Positions 36,048 to 44,615 of a DNA stretch of 64,000 nucleotides are shown here, piece by piece (the first letter of the stretch is position 1; each line of letters opens with the position of its first letter). The DNA comes from an uncultured Bacilli bacterium (GTDB taxonomy: Bacteria > Bacillota_I > Bacilli_A > RF39 > UBA660), in NCBI GenBank assembly GCA_934130005.1, contig CAKOXD010000006.1, positions 1 through 64,000 of the forward strand. Direction: 5' to 3'. A model generated the notes under the pieces. The model was not told where the DNA came from. It worked only from the letters and a program-made list of their open reading frames with translations, and did not search any database. A program made the position numbers and the translations under genes.

Positions 36048-36906
36048 AAAAAGGGCACTTGGTAGAGGACTAGAACAATTGTTTAATGGTGAAAATTTAG
36101 ATTTGGAACAAATGGAAAAAACTATATATGAAGAATCAACAAATGAAGAAATAATAGAGATAAATTTAGATGATTTGAGACCAAATCCATATCAACCAAG
36201 AAAAATATTTGATGATGAAGCATTACAAGATTTGGCAAACTCAATAAAAGAACATGGTGTATTTCAACCTATAATTGTCAAAAAAAGTATAAAGGGTTAT
36301 GAAATAATAGCAGGAGAACGAAGAGTTAGAGCATCACGTCTTGCAGGTCTTTCTAAAATTCCTGCAATTATAAGAGAATTTAGTGATACTCAAATGATGG
36401 AAATAGCTCTTTTAGAAAACTTACAGAGAGAAAATTTAAATGTAATAGAAGAAGCAATAGCTTATAAATCAATGATAGAAAAATTAGATTTAACACAAGA
36501 TGAATTATCAAAAAAAGTAGGTAAAAGTAGAAGTCATATTACAAATATTTTAGGTTTACTTAGGCTTCCAAAAGAAGTTCAAAAAATGGTTATTCAAGGT
36601 GATCTAACAATGGGTCATGCTAGAATGCTAAGTAAATTAGAAGATAATGAAAAAATATTAGAACTTGCTAATAAAATAATAAATGAAGATTTAACAGTAC
36701 GTGATACAGAAACATTAGGTAGTGAAGAAAAAAAGAAAAAACCTACTATAAAAAAAGAAAAGAATAATGAATTTAAATATGTAGAAGAACTTTTAAGGGA
36801 TAAATTAGATACTAGAGTTTCTATAAAAGAAAATAAAATTGAAATATCATTTACAAATGTAGCAGATTTAAATAGAATATTAGAAGTTTTAAATATTAAG
36901 GAGTAG
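36037..36906 (+). CDS. parB: chromosome partitioning protein ParB (Spo0J)
   Basis: ParB binds parS, is a CTPase clamp, and spreads on DNA. The 289-residue protein has RALGRGLEQLF at the N-terminus, NPYQPRK and the CTP-binding segments GYEIIAGERRVRASRLAG and ALLENLQRENLNVIEEA. The helix-turn-helix SKKVGKSRSHITNILGLLRLP follows. The frame is open from a TTG at 36028, but the ATG at 36037 gives the family start MENKKRALGRGL. It overlaps parA by 11 nt. Its C-terminal dimer domain is present. Confidence 0.95.
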   Translation: MENKKRALGRGLEQLFNGENLDLEQMEKTIYEESTNEEIIEINLDDLRPNPYQPRKIFDDEALQDLANSIKEHGVFQPIIVKKSIKGYEIIAGERRVRASRLAGLSKIPAIIREFSDTQMMEIALLENLQRENLNVIEEAIAYKSMIEKLDLTQDELSKKVGKSRSHITNILGLLRLPKEVQKMVIQGDLTMGHARMLSKLEDNEKILELANKIINEDLTVRDTETLGSEEKKKKPTIKKEKNNEFKYVEELLRDKLDTRVSIKENKIEISFTNVADLNRILEVLNIKE

Positions 36907-36911
36907 ATTTA

Positions 36912-37715
36912 ATGAAAAAAATACTTGATATTGTTTTAATTAAAGAAGTAGTATATCCTGTTATAATTATTTTAATAGGTATAATAGCATACATAATTTT
37001 ATCCAAATCAATAAAAGGTATGTTTAGACTAAGATTAAATAGAATGGATAAAAGACGTTCAAAAACAATGTGTAGTTTAATAAATAATATACTAAAATAT
37101 ATTATTCTTATATTTTGTTTTTTAGCAATATTAGAAGTATATAATATATCAACTAAAGGATTAATAACATCTTTAGGAGTAGTTGGATTAGTAGCAGGAT
37201 TAGCATTTCAAGATACTTTAAAAGATTTATTAGCTGGTTTTTCAATTATATTTGAAAATGAATATGCAGTAGGTGATACTGTTACAATTGGAGATTTTAA
37301 AGGAAAAGTTATAAGTTTAGGACTTAAAACTACAAAAATACAGTCAATAAATGGTGACATAAAAATGATTTCAAATAGCAATATAACAGAAGTTATAAAT
37401 CATAGTTTAGATGATTCATATGAATTTATTGACATTCCAGTATCATATGATGAAAACATAGAAAAAGTTTCTAAAACACTTAATTTATTATGCAACAATT
37501 TATTAAAAACAGAAAAATTTTTAATAGATGCTCAAGTTTTAGGAATAGAAAAATTAGATTCATCATCTATTAACTTTAGAATAATGATAAAAACAAAACC
37601 AATGAAACAATACGATATTCGAAGAGAAATATTAAAACAAGTCAAATTAGAATTTGATAAGCAAAATATAGAAATACCATATGATCAGGTGGTGGTTCAT
37701 AGTGAAAGAATATAA
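36912..37715 (+). CDS. mscS: small-conductance mechanosensitive channel, MscS family
   Basis: The 267-residue membrane protein has membrane segments at about 10-33 and 55-78, and the pore helix with GVVGLVAGLAFQDTLKDLLAG (split by the conserved Gly/Ala face). The beta domain follows with FENEYAVGDTVTIGDFKGKV. MscS channels release solutes after osmotic downshock. It follows parB by 5 nt and overlaps the DUF951 gene, so it belongs to the parAB operon. Confidence 0.92.
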   Translation: MKKILDIVLIKEVVYPVIIILIGIIAYIILSKSIKGMFRLRLNRMDKRRSKTMCSLINNILKYIILIFCFLAILEVYNISTKGLITSLGVVGLVAGLAFQDTLKDLLAGFSIIFENEYAVGDTVTIGDFKGKVISLGLKTTKIQSINGDIKMISNSNITEVINHSLDDSYEFIDIPVSYDENIEKVSKTLNLLCNNLLKTEKFLIDAQVLGIEKLDSSSINFRIMIKTKPMKQYDIRREILKQVKLEFDKQNIEIPYDQVVVHSERI

Positions 37716-37884
37716 ATTAGGAAGTATAGTAATGATGAAAAAACAACACCCATGTGGAACAAACGAGTGGGAAATAATAAGAATTGGTGCAGATATAAAA
37801 ATAAAATGTAAAAATTGTGGTAGAAGTATAATGATGCCAAGAATAGATTTTAATAAAAAATTAAAAAAAATTATAAGTCTTTAG
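37702..37884 (+). CDS. DUF951 family zinc-ribbon-like protein
   Basis: The 60-residue protein starts with GTG at 37702 inside the end of mscS (AGGTGG upstream) and has the DUF951 pattern: YKLGSIVMMKKQHPCGTNEW, IRIGADIKIKC and CGRSIMMPR. A longer frame begins at 37681, but the family start fits 37702. DUF951 genes lie between parB and ychF in many Bacilli. The function is unknown. The three Cys (one in HPCG, two in CKNC) suggest metal binding. Confidence 0.88.
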   Translation: MKEYKLGSIVMMKKQHPCGTNEWEIIRIGADIKIKCKNCGRSIMMPRIDFNKKLKKIISL

Positions 37885-37892
37885 GAGGAAAT

Positions 37893-39413
37893 ATGAAAAA
37901 GAAACAACAAAAAAATGTAAAGGGACCAGTTTCAACAATATTATTTTTAATATTTATAATTTCTATTTCTAGTTTGATTTTATCTATAATTGGATTTCAA
38001 GGAAATAAGACTTATATAGGAGATGGAACATTAGAAACCTCATTAGTTTATGTAAACAATATTATAAGTTTAAATGGGATTAAATATATAGTAGGTAATA
38101 TTGTTACAAACTTTATAAATTTTAAACCTTTAGCAATTATGATAATATCTTTAGTTGGAATAGGAATATTAGAAAAAAGTGGTTTATTGAATGCTATGTT
38201 TTTTAAACTAAAAAATGTAAAATTTGATGTTATAATATTTTTTACAGTTTTTGTGGGAATTATATCATCAATAATAGGTGAATATAGTTATATGTTCTTA
38301 ATTCCTTTTATGGCATTAATGTACAAGTATTTAAATAGAAGCCCAATCCTTGGAATACTTGTAACATTTGTTGGAATAACTTTAGGTTATGGAACTGGAA
38401 TAATATTTAATTATGATGATTATCAATTAGGAATTTTAACAGAACAAGCTGCAACATTAAATGTAGATCCAAATTATAAGTACGATTTATTATCAAATAT
38501 TTATATAATGATCTTTTTAACATTTTTATTAGCATTTATAAGTACAATGGTAATTAATAAATTTTTAGTATCAAAATTTCCTAAAAAGGAAATAAATGAA
38601 GAAGAGGAATTAGTAGTATCTAAAAAAGGAATAGCCGCTTCAAATTTTGTTTCAATAATTTGTATAATATTGGTTACATATATGATTTTAGATATAAATT
38701 TACCAGGTGCAGGTATATTACTTGATTCTAAAAATGAAAATTATATAGCTAAACTTTTTGGAGTAGATTCTCCTTTTAGAGAAGGAATAGTAATAATAAT
38801 AACATTTATAATGATGATATCTGGGTTTGTATATGGAAAAATTTCAGGAAATATCAAAAACAGTCATGAGTATAGTTTAGGATTATCAAAGAACTTTGAA
38901 AACTTAGGATTTGTATTTGTTCTTATGTTCTTTACATCAGTAATGATATCTATTTTAGATTGGACGAATATAGGAACTGTAATAAGTGCTAATTTAGTAG
39001 AATTTATAAGTTCAATTCCACTATCTGGCGTACCACTTATAATTATTTTTATGTTTGTAGTAATTTTAATGAGTATTTTAATCCCAGATACACTTACAAA
39101 ATGGAAATTATTAGCACCAACAGTTATACCACTTTTTATGAGAGCTAATATAACACCAGATTTTACACAATTTATATTTAAAATAGCAGATGGAATAGGA
39201 AAATCATTAACGCCATTCTTTGTATATTTTATAATTATGTTAGCTTTTTTAGAAAAATATAAAAAAGATGAAAAAGTCGGAATAAGCATTTTTGGTACAT
39301 TTAAATTATTAAGTCCTGTAATATTAATAATATCTTTAGTATTAATATTATTTATAGTAATTTGGTATGTAATAGGTATACCTATAGGTGTAGGAGTAGG
39401 AAGTACAATTTAA
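37893..39413 (+). CDS. AbgT-family transporter
   Basis: The 506-residue membrane protein has about twelve hydrophobic segments and a pattern of the AbgT family, such as LVGIGILEKSGLLNAMFFKL near residue 90 and GYGTGIIF. AbgT members transport p-aminobenzoyl-glutamate or export sulfonamides. The binding site AGGAGG follows the DUF951 stop. A terminator follows. The substrate is not known. Confidence 0.8.
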   Translation: MKKKQQKNVKGPVSTILFLIFIISISSLILSIIGFQGNKTYIGDGTLETSLVYVNNIISLNGIKYIVGNIVTNFINFKPLAIMIISLVGIGILEKSGLLNAMFFKLKNVKFDVIIFFTVFVGIISSIIGEYSYMFLIPFMALMYKYLNRSPILGILVTFVGITLGYGTGIIFNYDDYQLGILTEQAATLNVDPNYKYDLLSNIYIMIFLTFLLAFISTMVINKFLVSKFPKKEINEEEELVVSKKGIAASNFVSIICIILVTYMILDINLPGAGILLDSKNENYIAKLFGVDSPFREGIVIIITFIMMISGFVYGKISGNIKNSHEYSLGLSKNFENLGFVFVLMFFTSVMISILDWTNIGTVISANLVEFISSIPLSGVPLIIIFMFVVILMSILIPDTLTKWKLLAPTVIPLFMRANITPDFTQFIFKIADGIGKSLTPFFVYFIIMLAFLEKYKKDEKVGISIFGTFKLLSPVILIISLVLILFIVIWYVIGIPIGVGVGSTI

Positions 39414-39438
39414 CTTTGAGTAAAATCAAAGTTTTTTT
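39412..39438 (+). terminator. terminator after the AbgT-family gene
   Basis: AACTTTGA (39412-39419) pairs with TCAAAGTT (39426-39433), loop GTAAAA, followed by T residues. It overlaps the end of the stop codon. Confidence 0.8.
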
Positions 39439-39450
39439 AAATTTGAATTA

Positions 39451-39479
39451 TTTACATATTTTATAATAAATGATATACT
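39451..39479 (+). promoter_or_regulatory. promoter of ychF
   Basis: TTTACA (39451-39456), 17 nt, TATACT (39474-39479), giving a start near 39486 and a short leader to ychF. Confidence 0.65.
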
Positions 39480-39506
39480 AATTAACAGTTTGAATGGAGT
39501 GATTAT

Positions 39507-40607
39507 ATGAGTTTAACAGCAGGTATAGTAGGATTACCTAACGTAGGAAAATCAACACTTTTTAATGCAATTACAAATAAGAATATATTAGCAGCAAATT
39601 ATCCTTTTGCAACTATTGAACCAAATGTAGGTGTTGTAACAGTTCCGGATGAAAGATTAGATTATTTAAATGAATTATATAAACCTAAAAATTTAGTACC
39701 AACAACATTTGAATTTACAGATATAGCAGGTTTAGTAAAAGGAGCAAGCTTAGGAGAAGGACTTGGAAATCAATTCTTATCACATATTAGAGAAGTAGAT
39801 GCAATAGTTGAAGTGGTAAGATGCTTCAATGATAGTAATATTATTCATGTAGAGGGAAAAGTAGATCCAATAAGAGATGTAGAAATTATAAATGTAGAAC
39901 TTATGCTAGCTGATTTAGAAGTTGTAGAAAATAGAATAGGTAGAATTGGTAAAAAAGCTGCAATGACTCGTGATAAAGAAATAGAAAAAGAAGTTAATAT
40001 ATTAAATAAAGCAAAAGAAGCACTTGAAAAAAATATTCCTCTTAGAAGAGTAGAATTTACTATAGAAGAAAAAGAAATATTAAAACATTTTAATTTTCTT
40101 ACAATTAAACCAATTATATATATGGCAAATGTAAGTGAAGAAGATTTAGTAGAAAATGGAAATGAGTATGTAGAAGAATTAAAAAAATATGCAGATAAAG
40201 AAAATTCTAAAGTTATAATTGTAAGTGCTAAGATCGAGTCAGAACTTAGTGAACTTTCTAAAGAAGAAAAAGATGAATTTTTAGCTGATTTAGGAATAAA
40301 AACAAGTGGATTAGATAATTTAATAAAAGCAACTTATGAACTACTTGGATTAGCAACTTATTTTACTGCAGGAGCAGATGAATGTAGAGCATGGACGTTT
40401 AAAAAAGGAATGAAAGCACCAGAATGTGCTGGAATAATACATACAGATTTTGAAAGAGGATTTATAAAAGCAGAAGTTATGAGTTTTAATGATTTAAAAA
40501 ATTGTGGTAATGAATTAAAAGTAAAAGAAGCTGGTAAATTAAGATTAGAAGGAAAAGAATATATAATGCAAGATGGAGATATTTGCTTATTTAGATTTAA
40601 TGTATAA
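39507..40607 (+). CDS. ychF: ribosome-binding ATPase YchF
   Basis: YchF is an Obg-class P-loop protein that hydrolyses ATP and binds ribosomes. The 366-residue protein has GIVGLPNVGKSTLFNA (about residues 6-21), DIAGLVKGAS, the altered base-recognition motif MANVSEED (in place of NKxD), and the C-terminal TGS-like domain ending GDICLFRFNV. It follows parB-DUF951 in the same order as yyaF in Bacillus. Confidence 0.96.
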   Translation: MSLTAGIVGLPNVGKSTLFNAITNKNILAANYPFATIEPNVGVVTVPDERLDYLNELYKPKNLVPTTFEFTDIAGLVKGASLGEGLGNQFLSHIREVDAIVEVVRCFNDSNIIHVEGKVDPIRDVEIINVELMLADLEVVENRIGRIGKKAAMTRDKEIEKEVNILNKAKEALEKNIPLRRVEFTIEEKEILKHFNFLTIKPIIYMANVSEEDLVENGNEYVEELKKYADKENSKVIIVSAKIESELSELSKEEKDEFLADLGIKTSGLDNLIKATYELLGLATYFTAGADECRAWTFKKGMKAPECAGIIHTDFERGFIKAEVMSFNDLKNCGNELKVKEAGKLRLEGKEYIMQDGDICLFRFNV

Positions 40608-40609
40608 TT

Positions 40610-41173
40610 ATGAAGATAATAGTAGATTTAGATGATGTTTTAGCACTTGATTCTTTTTTAAATGCTTTAAATAAATTTAAGAATAGTAATTATAAATATA
40701 GTGATATTAAAGGATATTATGTAGAAGAATTACTTTCTAAAAAGGAACTAGAAGAATTTAGAACTTATTTAAAAAATAATAATTTATATTCGTATGCAAT
40801 GATTGCAAAAAATTCTAAAGAGGTACTAAAAAAATTAAGTAAAAACCATGAAATATTTATAGCTACTAGTTGTTATTCAGAAATAGAAAAGATGCTATTA
40901 TTAAATTTAATTCCATATAAATATAATTTTATAAAAGAAAATTATCCGTTTATAGATGATAAAAATATTATTTTCATAACAGATAAAACCTTAATAGAAG
41001 CAGATATAAGGATAGATGATAAAATAGAAAACTTTTCTAAAACAGGAATTAATTTATTATTTAGTGCATATCATAATCTAAACTTAAAAGAAGAGTTAAT
41101 AGAAAAAAACGTAATAAGAGTAAATGATTGGTTAGATGTAGAAAAACAAATAAAAGTATTTACAAACAAATAA
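40610..41173 (+). CDS. HAD-superfamily 5'-nucleotidase-like (NT5C family)
   Basis: The 187-residue protein opens with IIVDLDDVLALDSF, the HAD motif I with two Asp. ATSCYSE is a possible motif II, and ADIRIDDKIENF fits the final acidic motif. The layout resembles the NT5C (deoxy)nucleotidase group. It lies 2 nt after ychF. The substrate is unclear; a nucleoside monophosphate is a guess from the family. Confidence 0.65.
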   Translation: MKIIVDLDDVLALDSFLNALNKFKNSNYKYSDIKGYYVEELLSKKELEEFRTYLKNNNLYSYAMIAKNSKEVLKKLSKNHEIFIATSCYSEIEKMLLLNLIPYKYNFIKENYPFIDDKNIIFITDKTLIEADIRIDDKIENFSKTGINLLFSAYHNLNLKEELIEKNVIRVNDWLDVEKQIKVFTNK

Positions 41174-41187
41174 CTTTTTGTTATAAT
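41159..41187 (+). promoter_or_regulatory. promoter of rpsF-ssb-rpsR
   Basis: TTTACA (41159-41164), 17 nt, TATAAT (41182-41187). The start near 41194 gives a leader of about 58 nt before rpsF, containing GAGTAAG...TTTACTC pairing (about 41195-41214), a possible S6:S18 control site. Confidence 0.75.
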
Positions 41188-41251
41188 CTATAGCGAGTAA
41201 GAAATTTACTCCTTGCAAGAAATTGCCAAAGACCATAAGGAGGTGTAAAAA

Positions 41252-41542
41252 ATGAAAAACTATGAAATAATGTTTATTGTTAGACCAACACTAAGTGAAA
41301 GTGATGCTAAAAAAGTTTCTGATAACTTTAAAAAAGTAATCACTGATAATGGTGCTAAAGTAACAGAAGTAAAAGAAATGGGTCAAAGAGAACTAGCTTA
41401 TGAAATAAAAAAATTCAAAAGCGGATACTATTTTGTATTTGAAGTAGAAGCTAATGATGATAAAGCAATCAAAGAATTTGATCGTTTAGGTTTAATTAGT
41501 AGTGATTTGATTCGTCATTTAATTACTAAAATTGAAAAATAA
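41252..41542 (+). CDS. rpsF: 30S ribosomal protein S6
   Basis: The 96-residue protein begins MKNYEIMFIVRPTLSE and contains GQRELAYEIKKFKSGYY, the S6 signature. S6 binds S18 on the 30S platform. It is first in the conserved rpsF-ssb-rpsR operon. A strong binding site AAGGAGGTG is present. Confidence 0.98.
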   Translation: MKNYEIMFIVRPTLSESDAKKVSDNFKKVITDNGAKVTEVKEMGQRELAYEIKKFKSGYYFVFEVEANDDKAIKEFDRLGLISSDLIRHLITKIEK

Positions 41543-41556
41543 AGTGAGGTAATAAA

Positions 41557-42012
41557 ATGAATCGAGTAATGTTAATAGGAAGATTAACTGCAAAACCAGA
41601 ACTTAGGTATACTGGTTCAAATGTTCCTTTTTCAAGATTTACAGTTGCTGTAAATAGAACATTCAACAATAATAATGGTGAAAGAGAAACAGATTTTATA
41701 AATTGTATAATTTGGAGAAAACAAGCAGAAAATGTTTGTAATTACCTAGATAAAGGAAGTTTAGTTTCAGTAGAAGGAAGAATACAAACTGGAAGTTATG
41801 ACGATAAAGATGGAAATAAAAGATACACAACAGATGTAGTTGCAGATAGTGTTCAATTCTTAGAAAGCAAATCGCAAAGACAAAATAGTGCAAATGATGT
41901 TACACCATATGATTATCAAGGTGCTAAAGAAACAAATGATGTTAGTGTAGAAGATGATCCATTTGCAGATTTTGGTGACAGTGTGTCTATAGATGAAAAC
42001 TTCCTAGATTAA
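41557..42012 (+). CDS. ssb: single-stranded DNA-binding protein
   Basis: The 151-residue SSB has the OB fold start MNRVMLIGRLTAKPELRYT and DFINCIIWRKQAENV. The C-terminal linker is acidic, with DDPFADFG, and the last residues are DENFLD. Most SSBs end with DDDxPF, the tip that binds repair and replication partners. Here the Pro-Phe end is replaced and an extra Asp follows, so partner contacts may differ. It lies in the S6-S18 operon. Confidence 0.96.
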   Translation: MNRVMLIGRLTAKPELRYTGSNVPFSRFTVAVNRTFNNNNGERETDFINCIIWRKQAENVCNYLDKGSLVSVEGRIQTGSYDDKDGNKRYTTDVVADSVQFLESKSQRQNSANDVTPYDYQGAKETNDVSVEDDPFADFGDSVSIDENFLD

Positions 42013-42027
42013 TAAAGGAGGATTAAA

Positions 42028-42246
42028 ATGGCTGAATTTTATAGAAAAAAGAAAAAAGTATGTCAAATGTGTGCTGGAAAAACAGTAGACTATAAAGATG
42101 CTGATATAATAAAAAGATATGTAAGTGCTGATAAAGCAAAAATTTTACCAAGAAGGGTTACTGGTACATGTTCAGAACATCAAAGACATGTAGCAGGAGA
42201 AGTAAAAAAAGCACGTTTTATGGGAATATTACCATTTGTAAAGTAA
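42028..42246 (+). CDS. rpsR: 30S ribosomal protein S18
   Basis: The 72-residue protein has FYRKKKKVCQMCAGK and DYKDADIIKRYVS, then RRVTGTCSEHQRHVAGEVKKARFMGILPFV, matching zinc-type S18 with Cys pairs. It ends the operon at a terminator. Confidence 0.97.
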   Translation: MAEFYRKKKKVCQMCAGKTVDYKDADIIKRYVSADKAKILPRRVTGTCSEHQRHVAGEVKKARFMGILPFVK

Positions 42247-42266
42247 GTCATACTTGCTTTTTTTTT
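42241..42266 (+). terminator. terminator after rpsR
   Basis: AAGTAAGT (42241-42248) pairs with ACTTGCTT (42252-42259, one G-U pair), loop CAT, then T to 42266. The rpsR stop is inside the stem. Confidence 0.75.
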
Positions 42267-42301
42267 GATATTATAATATATTATATATTAGGTGAGTACT
42301 T

Positions 42302-43342
42302 ATGGAAGAAAAAGATTGTATATTAGAAAGAGAAGATTATACATTAAAAACATTTGATGACGGATCACAAGTAACAGTAAGACAATTACAACTTGAAATA
42401 TTAGATATAATGGATGAAATACATAGAGTTTGTACAAAAAATAAAATAGAGTATTGTTTAATAGCTGGGTCAGCGCTTGGAATATGTAATTATAAAGGTT
42501 TTATTCCATGGGATGATGATATGGATATTTGTATAAAAAGAGAAGATTGGGATAGATTTATAGAAGCAATGAATAAAGATTTATCTGATAAATTTTATTT
42601 TCACTGTTACGAAAATGACAAAAAATATAATATATTAATTCCATCTATGAAAGTAAGAAAGAAAAATACTTATATTCAGGAAGTGAATTATTTACTTGAA
42701 AATAGATGTGAAGGCGATGGTATATTTATAGATGTTGTAATATATGATAACGTTGCTGATAATAAAATAGTTGATGAATTATATAGAACACCTATAAGAA
42801 TTATGATGCCACTATTAGTATTTTTAGATAATTTAGGGTTTAAAGCTGTGTGGTTAAAAAATATAATATTAGGCCTTGCAAAATTTTATGGAAAAAAATA
42901 TAAAAATAGTAAAAAAACATCTCAAACAATAGCTATTCCATGGGAAAAATTTATGAAAGAACCTATCTTCCTAAAAGAAGATGTATATCCTTTTAAACTA
43001 TATGAATTTGAAGGAAGAAAGTTTTATTCATATAATAATATAGAAAAAGTAGTAAAAGAATGGTATGGACCAAATTGTTTAAAAAAATGGGATGGGAAAA
43101 AATGGGTAGAAACGCTTCCTGTTTCTAAAAGACATCCAAAACATGTTGCTAACATAAATTTAAAAACTGATATACCAGATGTAATTACAAAGAAAAAAGG
43201 AACCAGATTAATTAGAGGGATAACATTAGCGATTTTTATAGCATTACTAGCTTTACTTTTATTTAATGAATTTAGTTTTAAATTATTAGGAATAGGAATA
43301 ATGCTTATAGGATTTTCAATAATACTCTTTATTGATAAATAA
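42302..43342 (+). CDS. LicD-family nucleotidyltransferase-fold protein with C-terminal membrane helices
   Basis: The 346-residue protein has a LicD domain (about 25-285). The key motif GSALGICNYKGFIPWDDDMD (about 57-76) carries the Gly-Ser and Asp triad of the nucleotidyltransferase fold. LicD proteins attach phosphocholine or other groups to teichoic acids and glycans. After the domain, two hydrophobic helices (about 306-322 and 325-343) would anchor it to the membrane. It stands alone between the rpsR and rpsJ operons, with its own terminator. Confidence 0.82.
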   Translation: MEEKDCILEREDYTLKTFDDGSQVTVRQLQLEILDIMDEIHRVCTKNKIEYCLIAGSALGICNYKGFIPWDDDMDICIKREDWDRFIEAMNKDLSDKFYFHCYENDKKYNILIPSMKVRKKNTYIQEVNYLLENRCEGDGIFIDVVIYDNVADNKIVDELYRTPIRIMMPLLVFLDNLGFKAVWLKNIILGLAKFYGKKYKNSKKTSQTIAIPWEKFMKEPIFLKEDVYPFKLYEFEGRKFYSYNNIEKVVKEWYGPNCLKKWDGKKWVETLPVSKRHPKHVANINLKTDIPDVITKKKGTRLIRGITLAIFIALLALLLFNEFSFKLLGIGIMLIGFSIILFIDK

Positions 43343-43363
43343 GAAACAGTGTTTCTTTTTTTT
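43341..43363 (+). terminator. terminator after the LicD-family gene
   Basis: AAGAAAC pairs with GTTTCTT across a 3-nt loop, followed by a T tract; the stem starts at the end of the stop codon. Confidence 0.75.
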
Positions 43364-43383
43364 ATAAAAATCATAAAAAATAC

Positions 43384-43412
43384 TTGCTTTTCATATGATT
43401 TTAATGTATAAT
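43384..43412 (+). promoter_or_regulatory. promoter of the S10 operon
   Basis: TTGCTT (43384-43389), 17 nt, TATAAT (43407-43412). The start near 43419 gives a leader of about 128 nt before rpsJ. No other promoter of this quality is seen in the next 13.5 kb. Confidence 0.75.
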
Positions 43413-43418
43413 TTTGAA

Positions 43419-43546
43419 TGTGTGACAAGCGATGATGTGTGAGGTTGCCGATACGCCAGGTTAAGTTGTAAAGATTTAATTTGTGATAATCGGGTTTTTA
43501 CACGGAGCTAGTCTATACAGAGATATAGGCGAAGGGAGGATACAAT
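43419..43546 (+). promoter_or_regulatory. structured leader of the S10 ribosomal operon
   Basis: The leader is clearly richer in G and C than its surroundings. One hairpin pairs TGTAAAGATT (43467-43476) with AATC (43488-43491) and TTTACA (43497-43502). A second pairs CTATA (43513-43517) with TATAG (43524-43528) just before the AAGGGAGG binding site. GAGGTTGCCG and ACGCC sit upstream. This fits an RNA control element before rpsJ; the ligand, perhaps a ribosomal protein, is unknown. Confidence 0.6.
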
Positions 43547-43855
43547 ATGTCTAAAACAAAAGTAAACGTTAAATTACAATCATTTGAACATAAAAGTTTA
43601 GATAATGCTTGTATGAAAATTGTTGAAACTGTTAAGAGAACAGGTGGCGAAGTAAGCGGACCAGTTCCACTACCAACAGAAGTAGAAAAAATTACAATTT
43701 TAAGAGCTGTTCACAAATATAAAGATTCACGTGAACAATTTGAAAAAAGAACACACAAAAGACTTATTGTTATCAACAATCCAAGTAAGGAAACAATAGA
43801 TGCTTTACAACATCTAGAAATTCCAAGCGGTGTTGATATTCAAATAAAGTTATAA
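43547..43855 (+). CDS. rpsJ: 30S ribosomal protein S10
   Basis: The 102-residue protein has LQSFEHKSLDNACMKIVE, the VSGPVPLPTEVEKITILRA block and HKYKDSREQFEKRTHKRL. It heads the S10 operon. In other bacteria S10 (NusE) also acts in antitermination. Confidence 0.98.
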   Translation: MSKTKVNVKLQSFEHKSLDNACMKIVETVKRTGGEVSGPVPLPTEVEKITILRAVHKYKDSREQFEKRTHKRLIVINNPSKETIDALQHLEIPSGVDIQIKL

Positions 43856-43871
43856 TTAAGGAGGAAATGAA

Positions 43872-44603
43872 ATGAAAGGAATCTTAGGTCTTAAATTAGG
43901 AATGACTCAAGTATTTACAAAATCAGGTAAATTAATTCCAGTAACTGTTATTGAAGTTGAACCAAATATTGTTACACAAATCAAGACAAAAGAAAATGAT
44001 GGTTACGAAGCAATTCAATTAGGTTTTAATACTAAAAGAGAAAAACTAGTTACAAAGGCTTCAGCTGGTATTACTAGCAAAGCAAATACTACACCTAAGC
44101 GCTTCTTTAAAGAAATTAGAGGTGTAGATGTAAATGAATATTCACTAGGACAAGAAGTTAAAGCTGATATCTTTACTCCAGGTGAAGTTGTAGATGTTAC
44201 AGGAACTACAAAAGGAAAAGGTTTCCAAGGTGTTATTAAAAGACATAATCAAAGTAGAGGACCTATGGGACATGGATCACATTATCATAGAGGTCCAGGA
44301 TCTATGGGAACAATGAGACCAATGCGTGTATTTAAGGGTAAAAAATTACCAGGTCATATGGGTGGATTAACTGTTACAATTCAAAATCTTGAAATTGTAT
44401 CAGTAGATGCAGAAAACAATTTAATTTTAGTAAAAGGAAATGTTCCAGGTGCTAAAAAATCATTAGTTGTTATAAGAACATCAGTTAAGAATCCAAATAA
44501 AGTTAATGAAATAGAAGAACTAAATACTTACGTAGAAGAACCAGTAGTAGAAGAAACTCCTGTAGTGGAAGAAAATATAGAAACAACAGAAACAGAAAAC
44601 TAG
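43872..44603 (+). CDS. rplC: 50S ribosomal protein L3 with acidic C-terminal tail
   Basis: The body begins MKGILGLKLGMTQVFTK and holds GKGFQGVIKRHNQSRGPMGH, the long L3 finger, and RPMRVFKGKKLPGHMGG. L3 is normally about 209 residues; this one has 243. The last 30 or so residues, from NEIEELNTYVEE, are almost all Glu, Val, Thr and Pro (repeats of EEPVVEETPVVEE). The tail is not ribosomal core and has no obvious homologue. Confidence 0.97.
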   Translation: MKGILGLKLGMTQVFTKSGKLIPVTVIEVEPNIVTQIKTKENDGYEAIQLGFNTKREKLVTKASAGITSKANTTPKRFFKEIRGVDVNEYSLGQEVKADIFTPGEVVDVTGTTKGKGFQGVIKRHNQSRGPMGHGSHYHRGPGSMGTMRPMRVFKGKKLPGHMGGLTVTIQNLEIVSVDAENNLILVKGNVPGAKKSLVVIRTSVKNPNKVNEIEELNTYVEEPVVEETPVVEENIETTETEN

Positions 44604-44615
44604 GAGGAATAGAAT

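Noticed and set aside
43735..43749. parS-like GATTCACGTGAAC in rpsJ
   Set aside because: It has several mismatches to the 16-bp palindrome and lies in codons for the conserved SREQFE stretch of S10.
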